This document shows positions 7,671 through 15,349 of a DNA stretch of 57,142 nt, piece by piece. Under the pieces are notes generated by a model that did not search any database, had not been told where the DNA came from, and was given only the letters and a program-made list of their open reading frames with translations. Every line of letters starts with the position of its first letter. Position 1 is the stretch's first letter. Origin of the DNA: an uncultured Arenicella sp. (lineage in GTDB: Bacteria > Pseudomonadota > Gammaproteobacteria > Arenicellales > Arenicellaceae); NCBI GenBank assembly GCA_947499305.1, contig CANMNN010000030.1, forward strand, positions 1 to 57,142. Reading direction: 5' to 3'. The translations under genes were made by a program, and so were the position numbers.

Positions 7671-7929
7671 TGATAAATTGGTGTCTAAAGTACGGTGAAC
7701 GTTCAAGTATCTTTCAACTATTTTGTTTTGGGAAATGCAAAATAAATGAAGATATTCCTAGAATGTTACCGTGCTTTTTTACGTCTCAGCGGTACACTCA
7801 CGGTACAGTGCTCAGTTTGCCTTAACTTTAATAAATTGCCCTAAATTGCTGATATCACTAAGTAAGCTGTTATATTAAATTAGTGTTATAAGGCATTGAT
7901 TGTATTAGATTTACAGTCTCGATCTCACC

Positions 7930-7984
7930 CTTAAAATCCGTCGGTAGCAATACCGTGCCGGTTCAAGTCCGGCCCCGGGCACCA
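7930..7984 (+). pseudogene. 3'-half fragment of tRNA-Leu(UAA), possible attachment-site remnant
   Basis: From the anticodon loop (CTTAAAA, anticodon TAA) onward the sequence is a normal tRNA-Leu: variable arm CGGTA-GCAA-TACCG, T-arm GCCGG-TTCAAGT-CCGGC, acceptor strand CCCGGGC, then ACCA ending at 7984. The 5' half is absent: no GCCCGGG strand, D-arm or pairing anticodon-stem arm precedes it. A break in the anticodon loop with the 3' half retained is what tyrosine-recombinase elements leave at tRNA attachment sites. No integrase gene is present in the window. Confidence 0.8.
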
Positions 7985-8028
7985 TCTCTCCCCGAGATTG
8001 TACGACTATATTTTTTGCACTCAAATTA

Positions 8029-8103
8029 GCGGGAATAGCTCAGTGGTAGAGCACAACCTTGCCAAGGTTGGGGTCGCGAGTTCGAATCTCGTTTCCCGCT
8101 CCA
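8029..8103 (+). tRNA. tRNA-Gly(GCC)
   Basis: A complete 75-base cloverleaf with encoded CCA: acceptor GCGGGAA pairs with TTCCCGC, D-arm AGCTCAGTGGTAGAGC, anticodon loop TTGCCAA (GCC), T-loop TTCGAAT, discriminator T. It reads GGC/GGT glycine codons. It lies 44 bases after the broken tRNA-Leu. Confidence 0.97.
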
Positions 8104-8153
8104 ATTTGATTTTACTTACGCATTACTTGCCTATTCTTTAAGCTACTTTGCAC

Positions 8154-8174
8154 AAAAAGCGCAGTGCGTTTTTT
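8154..8174 (+). terminator. Possible terminator after tRNA-Gly
   Basis: AAAAAGCGC-AGT-GCGTTTTTT folds into a 9-bp stem (one G-T pair) ending in a T-run, 50 bases after the tRNA. Confidence 0.45.
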
Positions 8175-8331
8175 GGTAGAGATTTCGATGCATTACCCAA
8201 TCTAATTTCGGACGTGATGGAGCACTATAAAGACGCGGTGCAGTGAGCAAAATTGTAAAAGCCAACAATGAATCATCAATCGTATAGTGGTAGTGTATGT
8301 TTATCTTTTAGGTTAACCATCAATATTCGAA

Positions 8332-9726
8332 ATGGCCGAGAACCTTCAAACCGTTATTTATGAAGTTAACTTGAGTGTTGACGTAGATGTAATCGAACGT
8401 TTCGATGATTGGCTGCATCAACATACGCAAGAGATGCTAGCCATTCCAGGGTTCATATCAGCATCGACCTCAGTTCCAGAGGTTACTGATGAAAATCGTA
8501 AACATCGCTGTGTACAATTTCGACTAAGTAACCAGGCCGCAATGGATGATTATCTTGAGCACCATGCTGAGAGAATGCGAGCAAAAGCGGAACTTGAGTT
8601 TGAAGGGCGGTTTAACACCAACCGAAGAGTACTCTCGGTTGCTCAAGCCAAGTTGGCTGAGCACGATGCATGCGCAAACTGTGGAGCCGAGCTTAGTGGT
8701 CGATTTTGCGCCGTGTGTGGGCAAAGAGAGGAGCCGAGAGTGCCTAGCATTGGTTCGGTTACTAGCGAATTCACCAATGAAGTATTTGTCATTGAATCGA
8801 AGCTTTGGCGCAGTTTTCGCACCTTGATATTCAGACCCGGCGAACTTACGTCGGTGTATCTGGCGGGTAGGCGTCAGCTGTATATGTCGCCACTGCGCCT
8901 GTACCTACTGTTCAGCGTTATGACATTTGCTTACCTCAGCTCAATCAACATGGACCTATCAATTGAGACTAGTCCCAACACAGAGCTAGCCGATATTGGT
9001 GAAACACCAGCCGCTGAAGTCGACCTTGAAACGGGCGAGCCGATAGATTTTGATTCGGTTTTATTGTCTGATGAGGTTGAAGATCAGATTGAGCGAAAGA
9101 TAGAAGACGCGGTTTCATCTATCAAAAGCGATATTAAAGACGGTAATGCGCAGGCCGTCGCTAACAAGTTTATGCAGCCCTTGCCAAAAGCGCTATTTCT
9201 TTTTTTACCGTTTGTCGCCTTGTTATTTAAAGTCTTGTTTTTGGGTAGCGGTAGATATTATGTGGAACATCTTGTTTACGTTCTGCATAACCATGCTTTT
9301 CTATTTTCAGTAATATTATTCTCCACGCTGGTGACTCAAGTTACCCGATTATGGCCGCAACTAGAAGTTCCAGTCGCCTTAGGGCTAACACTAACTTTTT
9401 TCTTATGTGTGTATAGTCGTTTACGAGATTTTTTATGGGACAAATTTTCGAAATCTAAAGTACAGGCAATTCTCTATACATTGTTGGCAGTAAGCCTGTT
9501 GGCTTTACAGTTGAGGCTGGCGTTTTCAGAAGGCATAGGTGTTCCACTCGGTTTATTATGGAACTTGTATGTGCCTTTCTATATTTACCGCTCTTTGCGA
9601 GTGGTCTATCAGCGCTCGCGTTGGGCGACTATTGCAACTTTTTCCGTTATTTCAGCAACTTACTTAGTGTTGCTGTTAATCATGATACTGGGGTCTATCG
9701 TATTTGTCGGTTACTCATATAGTTAG
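8332..9726 (+). CDS. DUF4286-DUF3667 fusion membrane protein with zinc ribbon
   Basis: A 464-residue protein. Residues 1-105 match DUF4286, a small ferredoxin-like alpha/beta domain (IYEVNLSVD, FDDWLHQHTQEML, IPGF). A four-cysteine zinc ribbon follows (C114, C117, C126, C129). The DUF3667 region (SKLWRSFRTLIFRPGELTS, GRRQLYMSPLRLYL) follows with about five or six transmembrane segments between residues 190 and 460, interrupted by an acidic loop (about 215-275). Functions of both families are unknown to me. The fusion suggests that a cytoplasmic sensing or ligand-binding domain controls a membrane module. It stands alone between the tRNA and the zinc locus and converges with the permease gene at 9776. 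Confidence 0.75.
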   Translation: MAENLQTVIYEVNLSVDVDVIERFDDWLHQHTQEMLAIPGFISASTSVPEVTDENRKHRCVQFRLSNQAAMDDYLEHHAERMRAKAELEFEGRFNTNRRVLSVAQAKLAEHDACANCGAELSGRFCAVCGQREEPRVPSIGSVTSEFTNEVFVIESKLWRSFRTLIFRPGELTSVYLAGRRQLYMSPLRLYLLFSVMTFAYLSSINMDLSIETSPNTELADIGETPAAEVDLETGEPIDFDSVLLSDEVEDQIERKIEDAVSSIKSDIKDGNAQAVANKFMQPLPKALFLFLPFVALLFKVLFLGSGRYYVEHLVYVLHNHAFLFSVILFSTLVTQVTRLWPQLEVPVALGLTLTFFLCVYSRLRDFLWDKFSKSKVQAILYTLLAVSLLALQLRLAFSEGIGVPLGLLWNLYVPFYIYRSLRVVYQRSRWATIATFSVISATYLVLLLIMILGSIVFVGYSYS

Positions 9727-9766
9727 ACCGATTCTCAGATTGTTATGCTTGAAGACTGGTCTAACT
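9721..9766. terminator. Possible bidirectional terminator between convergent genes
   Basis: AGTTAGACC (9721-9729) pairs perfectly with GGTCTAACT (9758-9766), with a long 28-base loop and no good T-run. It lies at the meeting point of the DUF3667 gene and the permease gene. Confidence 0.35.
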
Positions 9767-9775
9767 AAATTGAAA

Positions 9776-10975
9776 TCAGCTAAGTGTCTTCGCCTGTTTA
9801 TATGCTTGAAGAGCCGGTAACGATGCAACGATCATTGTTGCAGCAATAACCGATACCCCTATCACCACGCTGCTTAGAGAAAATGGGTTGGCCCCTAGGT
9901 GTAAGCCAAGTTGTGCCGAGATTTGCTTTTGACTCGCTACAAGCGATATCGCGAGCAGGGCGCTTCCTGCCAGAAGGCTGGTAATGCTGATCAGCAATGC
10001 TTCCACTTGAAATAATATAAATAGAAAGCTCGGAGGTGCGCCTAATATTCTCAATAGATGGATTTCATGTTTTCGTTCTCTGATGGTTGATGCCATCATT
10101 GCAGCAAGACCTAATAGTGCGGCTACGAACACCATTGACGAGATAAGCCTTAAGGTATCCTCCAGAAAAGCCAACATGCGCCACAGTTCCGATAGGGCCA
10201 CACCAGGTAGAATTGCCATCAGTGGCTCGCTCTGTGTTTCGCTTATTTCTCTCTGCAAGCGAAACGTTGCTACCCTAGATTTAAGCCCAACAATAAAAGC
10301 CGTGATGCTTTCGGGCTGAAGCTCTAGCTCACTTGCCTTGCCGTCTTGATGTATGGCTTCAATGCCTTCAAGCTTTACGTGTACCGTTTGATCAACTGGA
10401 GTACCTGTTGGCATTAATAGCCCGCTTATGGCAAAGGGGTGTTTATCGTGGATAGTAAAGCTTGTTTCGCCGATTCCATGCGAGAGAACAATTGGGTCAC
10501 CTATTTGGTAGTTTAATCTTGCGGCTACCTCAGAGCCCAACACTACGTCGTAAGTTTCTTTGAACTGACCACCCTGCTCGAACGATAGTGGTGTTTTCTT
10601 GCCGTATTGAAAATGTTTGAAGTAATCGTTATTTGTGCCAAGCACTCGAAAGCCTTTATGTGAATCGCCTAGCGAAAGAGGGATTGTCCAAGCGACGCTT
10701 GAGTTCGACGAAACCTCTTGGTAAGAACGCCAACTAATATTGTTAACGGGCGCGCCCAAGCGAAACACTGAATACAATAGTAGGTTAAGTTGCCCGCTTC
10801 TGGCGCCTACAATTAAATCGGCTCCTGAGATAGTACTTGAGAAGCTTTCTTTGGACTCTTTTCTGATGTGCTCTACACCAAGCAAGACGAAAATACTGAT
10901 CGTCATGGCAATGCAACTCAGTAAAACAGAGCTCTTTCGATCGAGGAGGCTTTTGGTTGCGAGTTTTATGAGCAT
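9776..10975 (-). CDS. FtsX/MacB-like ABC transporter permease, zinc-uptake locus
   Basis: I place the start at ATG 10975 (MLIKLATKSLLDRKSSV), which has an AGGGAG ribosome site at the end of the ATPase gene; this gives 399 residues. It has one N-terminal helix (about 16-40), a large periplasmic domain and three C-terminal helices (about 275-395), the layout of LolC/MacB/FtsX-type permeases. It pairs with the ATPase encoded four bases upstream. Together with the DUF3299 and DUF2796 genes across the Zur box it resembles the zinc-responsive zrg transporter of Vibrio. Such permeases often move substrates out of the membrane or periplasm, so how it helps zinc uptake is unclear. Confidence 0.82.
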   Translation of the reverse strand: MLIKLATKSLLDRKSSVLLSCIAMTISIFVLLGVEHIRKESKESFSSTISGADLIVGARSGQLNLLLYSVFRLGAPVNNISWRSYQEVSSNSSVAWTIPLSLGDSHKGFRVLGTNNDYFKHFQYGKKTPLSFEQGGQFKETYDVVLGSEVAARLNYQIGDPIVLSHGIGETSFTIHDKHPFAISGLLMPTGTPVDQTVHVKLEGIEAIHQDGKASELELQPESITAFIVGLKSRVATFRLQREISETQSEPLMAILPGVALSELWRMLAFLEDTLRLISSMVFVAALLGLAAMMASTIRERKHEIHLLRILGAPPSFLFILFQVEALLISITSLLAGSALLAISLVASQKQISAQLGLHLGANPFSLSSVVIGVSVIAATMIVASLPALQAYKQAKTLS

Positions 10976-10979
10976 GCTA

Positions 10980-11675
10980 TTAAACTCCCTGAATATTAAC
11001 GTCGGACATTGATTCGACTCGATGAAAATATTGCTGCAAGGAGAGGTCATGGCTAACAAAAACTAGGGTCATACTATGAGCGTCCGCAGTGGACATAAGC
11101 ACGTCCATAAAACGGTCACGATTCTCGTAATCGAGGGCGGAGCTTGGCTCATCCGCAATGAGCAACTTGGGCTTGTTTACGATTGCGCGAGCGACCGCAA
11201 CACGTTGTTGTTGGCCTATGCTTAGCTGTTTAATAGGTTTTTGCCAATGCGCCTCATCGATATTTAACTCCAGTAATAGTGGTTCAATATGTAGGGCGTG
11301 CTCTTCTTTATTTGAGCGTTTTGCAAAGTAATTTGTAAGCTTGATATTGTCGATCGCTGATAGGTATGGAATCAAATTAAAGCTCTGCGCAACGTAGCCA
11401 ATGCGTTTTGCTCGAAAGCTATCCCTTTGTCTGGTGGGGAGGCTCTCAAGCGCTTCGCCAGCTACCGAAATTTCCCCGCTATCAGGGCTTAGAATTCCGC
11501 ATAGTAGATTCAATAACGTTGATTTGCCGCTACCTGAACTGCCGATTAATAATACTCGTTCCCCAGAATCTACCTGCCAGGAGGGTATGTTTAACAGGTG
11601 TTGGTTAGAGCGCTTCGAGTAGCTGAACTTTATATCGCTTAGCTTTATGATCGGCTCTTGATTTGTTGGACTCAT
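10980..11675 (-). CDS. LolD/MacB-type ABC ATPase, zinc-uptake locus
   Basis: A 231-residue ATPase. Walker A GSSGSGKST, Q-loop VAQSFNLIPYL, signature LSIGQQQRVA, Walker B LLIADEPSSALD and the switch His (FVSHD) are intact. I prefer ATG 11675 over a TTG one codon earlier. It is the first gene of a two-gene operon with the permease. Its start is 21 bases from the Zur box at 11697-11711, so zinc-loaded Zur should block transcription directly. Confidence 0.9.
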   Translation of the reverse strand: MSPTNQEPIIKLSDIKFSYSKRSNQHLLNIPSWQVDSGERVLLIGSSGSGKSTLLNLLCGILSPDSGEISVAGEALESLPTRQRDSFRAKRIGYVAQSFNLIPYLSAIDNIKLTNYFAKRSNKEEHALHIEPLLLELNIDEAHWQKPIKQLSIGQQQRVAVARAIVNKPKLLIADEPSSALDYENRDRFMDVLMSTADAHSMTLVFVSHDLSLQQYFHRVESMSDVNIQGV

Positions 11676-11696
11676 CAATGATCTATCTAGTATTAT

Positions 11697-11711
11697 TGTT
11701 ATAATATAACA
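11697..11711. promoter_or_regulatory. Zur box between the ABC operon and the DUF3299 operon
   Basis: TGTTATAATATAACA is a 7-1-7 palindrome matching the gammaproteobacterial Zur operator core (GTTATA-N-TATAAC). It sits between two divergent zinc-locus operons and can repress both. A sister site lies at 16696-16710, and zur itself is encoded 1.3 kb away. Confidence 0.85.
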
Positions 11712-11774
11712 TTTATTGAATATGATATTGTATATGCTTATATCACCTGATTACTTTCTTTGCATGCGAAAACT

Positions 11775-12332
11775 ATGAACCGCCTCATTAGTACTACACT
11801 TGCTCTTTTCATGCTTGGTATGGTCTCAGCATGCTCAGACTCACAAAGTTCTAAATATCAAGAGCTAAGCTGGGAAGACCTTAAACCCCTCGATGAAAAA
11901 GAATTGGAAGTGCCGTCTAACGGTTCGTCTCTAATCATTGAAGACGACTGGTATACAGATGACTACGCGCAAGGCGATGGCTTAAGAGGAATTTACTCAG
12001 GCGCCCCGCAGCAAACACAATCGTTCGGTGTTGTACCTGAGATTAATGAAAAAGAAGTTCGTGTTCCTGGTTTTGTGGTGCCGGTAGAGTTTGACGGTGA
12101 TAAATTGGTTACAGAATTCTTTCTGGTTCCTTATTTTGGAGCTTGTTTTCACAAGCCTCCACCGGCACCTAATCAAACGATCTATGTTAAGAGCGAGTCT
12201 GCAGTTGAGTATCAGAGCATCTATGATCCCGTTTGGATAATGGGAGTAATAAAAACCGAACAAACGGGTAATGATATTGCAACGGCCGCATACCGCATGG
12301 ATTTGCATGGGCTTGAGCCTTTCGACTATTAG
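11775..12332 (+). CDS. DUF3299 lipoprotein of the zinc-uptake locus
   Basis: ATG 11775 (MNRLISTTLALFMLGMVSAC) gives a lipoprotein with Cys20; a TTG five codons earlier is less likely. The 185-residue product matches DUF3299: ELSWEDLKP, RVPGFVVPVEF, EFFLVPYFGACFHKPPPAPNQ. The family is common beside FtsX-like ABC transporters and DUF2796 proteins in zinc-regulated loci. The conserved Cys-x-His (ACFHKPPP) could be a metal site. It is the first gene downstream of the Zur box on the + strand and 22 bases before the ZrgA-like gene. It is anchored in a membrane, facing the periplasm if retained at the inner membrane. Confidence 0.85.
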   Translation: MNRLISTTLALFMLGMVSACSDSQSSKYQELSWEDLKPLDEKELEVPSNGSSLIIEDDWYTDDYAQGDGLRGIYSGAPQQTQSFGVVPEINEKEVRVPGFVVPVEFDGDKLVTEFFLVPYFGACFHKPPPAPNQTIYVKSESAVEYQSIYDPVWIMGVIKTEQTGNDIATAAYRMDLHGLEPFDY

Positions 12333-12354
12333 TCAAAAGCACCGATATTGTTTT

Positions 12355-12957
12355 ATGAACTTCTTAACGATCTTATTTTCAAGTTTATGGCGCCAAGCGG
12401 CTGACCTTAGGCCAGCGATGATTGCCATCATTTGCACAGCATGTTTGAGCTTAAGCGGCTTGGCAACGGCTCGTGAAACTCATGGTGCTCATGTTCACGG
12501 CGTAGCCAATCTAACCATGGCATTTGCGGGCGGGGCTTTAGAAATACAATTTGAGTCGCCAGCAATGAGTATTTTAGGTTTCGAGCACAGCCCTAAAAAC
12601 CAATCGCAAATAGACAAAGTTAAAGCAAGTAAAGAGCTATTAGAATCGCCTGCCAAAGTGTTCGCAATTGATGGAAAAAAATGCGAATTAGAGCAGGTTT
12701 CGGCAGAGATTCATGGACCCGCTGGCGAAGCGCTGGAACACGACGAACATGATCATGAAGGTCATAAAGAACGTCACAGTGAGTTATCAGCGACCTATAC
12801 GTATTACTGCGATGGTAACGAATCGTTGAACTCGGTTAAGGTTTTGCTGTTCGCTCATTTTTCTGCATTAGATAAAATCAATGTCAATTGGGTCACAGAT
12901 ACTCAGCAGGGGCAGCTCGTATTGCAATCTAGCTCTCCAGTGATTGTAATTCCCTAG
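12355..12957 (+). CDS. zrgA: ZrgA-like DUF2796 periplasmic zinc-binding protein
   Basis: A DUF2796 protein with the hallmark HGAHVHGVANLTMAF at the mature N-terminus and a His/Asp/Glu cluster (HDEHDHEGHKERH, mid-protein) suited to zinc binding. I give ATG 12355 (200 residues); ATG 12418 has a better ribosome site (TTAGG) and also yields a signal peptide (MIAIICTACLSLSGLATA), so the true start may be there. ZrgA in Vibrio is a zinc-starvation periplasmic protein working with a Zrg ABC transporter, and the same gene set is present here. The next gene is zur. Confidence 0.85.
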   Translation: MNFLTILFSSLWRQAADLRPAMIAIICTACLSLSGLATARETHGAHVHGVANLTMAFAGGALEIQFESPAMSILGFEHSPKNQSQIDKVKASKELLESPAKVFAIDGKKCELEQVSAEIHGPAGEALEHDEHDHEGHKERHSELSATYTYYCDGNESLNSVKVLLFAHFSALDKINVNWVTDTQQGQLVLQSSSPVIVIP

Positions 12958-12974
12958 AAAACTAGAAGGCCGTT

Positions 12975-13439
12975 GTGAGCAAAGAAAGTGAGACTGTCGC
13001 AGTTGCGAAGAAGGAGTTCCTAGCTCATGGCGTGCCTATAACCAGTAAGCGAGTCAATTTGTTCTCGATTCTATTAGCGTCGCAAAAGGCGCTTTCAGCA
13101 TATGAACTCGCTGATTTATACCACGAAGTTTTTGCAGCGCCGATACCAGCTATAACGGTCTATCGAGTACTAGAATTTCTACAAGATAAGGATTTGGTGC
13201 ATAAGCTCGACACGGCAAACAAGTTCGTAGCATGCTCACAATTTGATTGTAAGCATACACATCCGGCATCGCAGTTTTTGATTTGTAATCAATGCCTAAA
13301 GGTTAAAGAACTGGGTATGAGCGGGGCAAAGTTCGAAGAGTTAAAGCAAACGATTAACCAAGCTGGCTTTCATCTCGATACGCAACAGCTAGAGATGAAT
13401 TGCATCTGTACAGATTGCCATGTCGGCATGACCAATTAG
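12975..13439 (+). CDS. zur: Zur, Fur-family zinc uptake repressor
   Basis: A 154-residue Fur-family regulator starting with GTG 12975 after an AGAAGG ribosome site. The N-terminal winged helix contains ITVYRVLEFLQDKDLVHKL; the C-terminal dimer domain carries HTHPASQFLICNQC and a second Cys pair (CICTDC) for the structural zinc. The context (two Zur boxes, ZrgA, COG0523 GTPases) identifies it as Zur rather than Fur or PerR. It is co-transcribed with the ZrgA gene, so it is probably under its own control through the box at 11697, giving negative feedback. Confidence 0.92.
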   Translation: MSKESETVAVAKKEFLAHGVPITSKRVNLFSILLASQKALSAYELADLYHEVFAAPIPAITVYRVLEFLQDKDLVHKLDTANKFVACSQFDCKHTHPASQFLICNQCLKVKELGMSGAKFEELKQTINQAGFHLDTQQLEMNCICTDCHVGMTN

Positions 13440-13447
13440 AAACTAGA

Positions 13448-13852
13448 ATGAATAAGATACTTTCGTATACCGATAGTTTGGCTATCGGGTTGTCCGCTCT
13501 TTGCGTAGTGCATTGTTTGGCAATGCCAATATTGCTGGTGATACTGCCCAGTTTGACGATGTTTCAACTCGACAATGAGGCATTTCATAGCTATTTGTTG
13601 ATCGGTGTGATTCCTAGTAGCCTTTTCTCATTGATAGTGGGGTGTAAGCAGCATTGCTTTTACCGAGTACTGTTGATCGGGTTCTGTGGCTTAGCGCTCT
13701 TAATATCAGCAGTGTTTATGCAGGGCTTTGAATATGCTGAACTATTGGAAAAAGTGTTAACCCTACTTGGGGCGTGCGTGATCGCTATTGGGCACTTTCT
13801 AAATTTTCGTTTGTGTCGAGATCATCGTAACTGTGAGTGTCATCCATCATGA
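13448..13852 (+). CDS. MerC-domain membrane protein
   Basis: A 134-residue MerC-like protein starting at ATG 13448. It has four hydrophobic helices, with cysteines in and next to TM1 (LSALCVVHCLAMPIL) and a Cys/His-rich C-terminus (RLCRDHRNCECHPS). MerC proteins move Hg(II) and related thiophilic metals across the inner membrane. Under Zur control next to zinc genes, a role in zinc import or trafficking is likely (inference). Its stop overlaps the hisI-like start (ATGA). Confidence 0.85.
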   Translation: MNKILSYTDSLAIGLSALCVVHCLAMPILLVILPSLTMFQLDNEAFHSYLLIGVIPSSLFSLIVGCKQHCFYRVLLIGFCGLALLISAVFMQGFEYAELLEKVLTLLGACVIAIGHFLNFRLCRDHRNCECHPS

Positions 13853-14256
13853 AGCGCAGCTATTTTCAAGGGCTTGAGAACTGCCTTAGCTCAAGTGAAT
13901 TAGAACTTGCTGATGTAGTCAAGGAGTTGGCGTTTGATTCACGTGGTTTACTACCGGTAATTACCCAAGACTCAGAATCTAAAGAAGTGCTAATGCTGGC
14001 GTGGATGAACATAGAGGCTTTAAATCAGACCTTGAAAACTGGCTATGTTACCTATTGGTCCCGTAGTCGAGAGGAGCTGTGGCTTAAGGGTAAGACCAGT
14101 GGACACACGCAAGAATTGGTCTCGCTTTCAATCGATTGTGATGGCGATTCTATTTTATGTCGGGTTAATCAAATTGGCGGTGCTTGTCATACAGGTCGGG
14201 AACACTGTTTCTACTTGCAAGTTGATAGAAAACACCACAAGATTCGTGTGCTTTGA
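13849..14256 (+). CDS. hisI: HisI-like phosphoribosyl-AMP cyclohydrolase paralogue of the Zur regulon
   Basis: A 135-residue PRA-CH protein: MLAWMNIEALNQTL, YWSRSREELWLKG-x-TSGH, and the metal-site region with cysteines at DCDGDS, GACHTG and EHCFY. HisI is a zinc/magnesium enzyme of histidine synthesis. A HisI copy inside a Zur-controlled cluster with COG0523 genes is a known arrangement, interpreted as a backup enzyme or chaperone target in zinc starvation. The zinc cysteines appear retained, so it is not an obvious zinc-free version. Translation is coupled by the ATGA overlap to the MerC gene. No other his genes are in the window, and there is no fused HisE domain. Confidence 0.9.
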   Translation: MKRSYFQGLENCLSSSELELADVVKELAFDSRGLLPVITQDSESKEVLMLAWMNIEALNQTLKTGYVTYWSRSREELWLKGKTSGHTQELVSLSIDCDGDSILCRVNQIGGACHTGREHCFYLQVDRKHHKIRVL

Positions 14257-14279
14257 ACCCAGTCAATTAGTTTAACGCT

Positions 14280-15344
14280 ATGTCGCCATTATTCGATTCA
14301 ATCTCCAGTGCTTCTACCAGTGCGACCATAAGTGCGGTGCCGACCAACATTGTTACGGGCTTTTTGGGTGCAGGGAAAACCTCGACCATATTGCATTTAC
14401 TTAGCCGTAAACCAGAGCATGAGAATTGGGCTGTATTGGTTAATGAGTTTGGTGAGATTGGCATAGATGGCTCGCTAATAGAAGGGCAGCACAGCGAGCA
14501 AAGCGGCGTTTATATTCGGGAGGTGCCAGGCGGATGTATGTGCTGTGCCGCAGGTGTGCCAATGCGTGTTGCTCTAACGCAGTTAATTCGGCGTGCGAAG
14601 CCTGACCGATTGCTCATTGAGCCAACAGGGCTTGGCCATCCATGGGAAGTGCTGCAAACACTGAACGATACGAGTTTTCATGGCGTTATTAGCATGCAAA
14701 GCATCATCACTCTGGTTGATGCACGTCAATTCTCAGACGCTCGCTACACTGAGCATGAAACCTTTCAACAGCAAATAGAAATCGCTGATATCATTGTCGC
14801 TAATAAACAAGATCTATATGAATCGGATGATAAAGAAGCAATTGAACACTATCTCAAGGAGCATGCTCTTTCCGACGTTCCGCTAATACTGACGCAAAAG
14901 GGCGCGATAGACCTGCCTCTACTTGATCGCGCCAAAATGTTGATCGACGATCGTCGTCTAGAGAAATCGAAAGGTATCAATTTGGCGCCAACTATTGAAA
15001 ATCCGAATCTTAATTTCACCGCTGAAATCCCAGAGTGTGGTTATTCCAAAGCGGTTAACCAAGGCGAGGGGTTTTATAGCACGGGTTGGCGGTTCTCCGA
15101 TCAATTCGAGTTTAACCGAAGCCGCGTTTTTGCATTGCTGAGCGGTGTTGAGGCTGAGAGGTTAAAAGCTACCATCATTACTGAAGCCGGCTGCTTTGCC
15201 TATAATTTTAGTCGTGATGCAATGAGCGAAGTTGCCATAGATCAAGTTGATGAAAGTCGTATTGAAGTGATCGGTCGAGAGCAGAATGATGACCTACAAT
15301 CTCGCTTGTTTAGATGCCTCAGTCGTGGTCAGCGCTTAGCTTAA
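14280..15344 (+). CDS. COG0523 GTPase (CobW/ZigA family), first copy
   Basis: A 354-residue metal-chaperone GTPase. Walker [11 protein letters not shown] (near residues 28-37), metal-binding CxCC as GGCMCCAAG, LLIEPTGLGHP and the base motif NKQD. The C-terminal half is the CobW_C domain, which is shorter than in the second copy at 19503. COG0523 proteins use GTP to load or rescue metalloenzymes; those beside hisI under Zur are linked to zinc delivery. It lies 23 bases after the HisI paralogue, which is its likely client (inference). It ends five bases before the stop of the convergent broken nuclease gene. Confidence 0.92.
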   Translation: MSPLFDSISSASTSATISAVPTNIVTGFLGAGKTSTILHLLSRKPEHENWAVLVNEFGEIGIDGSLIEGQHSEQSGVYIREVPGGCMCCAAGVPMRVALTQLIRRAKPDRLLIEPTGLGHPWEVLQTLNDTSFHGVISMQSIITLVDARQFSDARYTEHETFQQQIEIADIIVANKQDLYESDDKEAIEHYLKEHALSDVPLILTQKGAIDLPLLDRAKMLIDDRRLEKSKGINLAPTIENPNLNFTAEIPECGYSKAVNQGEGFYSTGWRFSDQFEFNRSRVFALLSGVEAERLKATIITEAGCFAYNFSRDAMSEVAIDQVDESRIEVIGREQNDDLQSRLFRCLSRGQRLA

Positions 15345-15349
15345 GCGTA

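Larger units (their letters stand above)
7446..8028. other. Gene-free region between tlpA and tRNA-Gly
   Basis: About 580 bases without a credible reading frame. It holds the CTTAAG box at 7494, the 30-bp palindrome at 7641, three scattered CGGTACA heptamers (one near 7595, two within 7790-7810), and the tRNA-Leu fragment at 7930. The rest is AT-rich and shows nothing I can name. Confidence 0.6.

Noticed and set aside
7511..7930. Small RNA or leader peptide transcribed rightward from the 7494 box
   Set aside because: The box is symmetrical and a TAGGCT follows, but there is no coherent frame, RNA fold or terminator to support a transcript.
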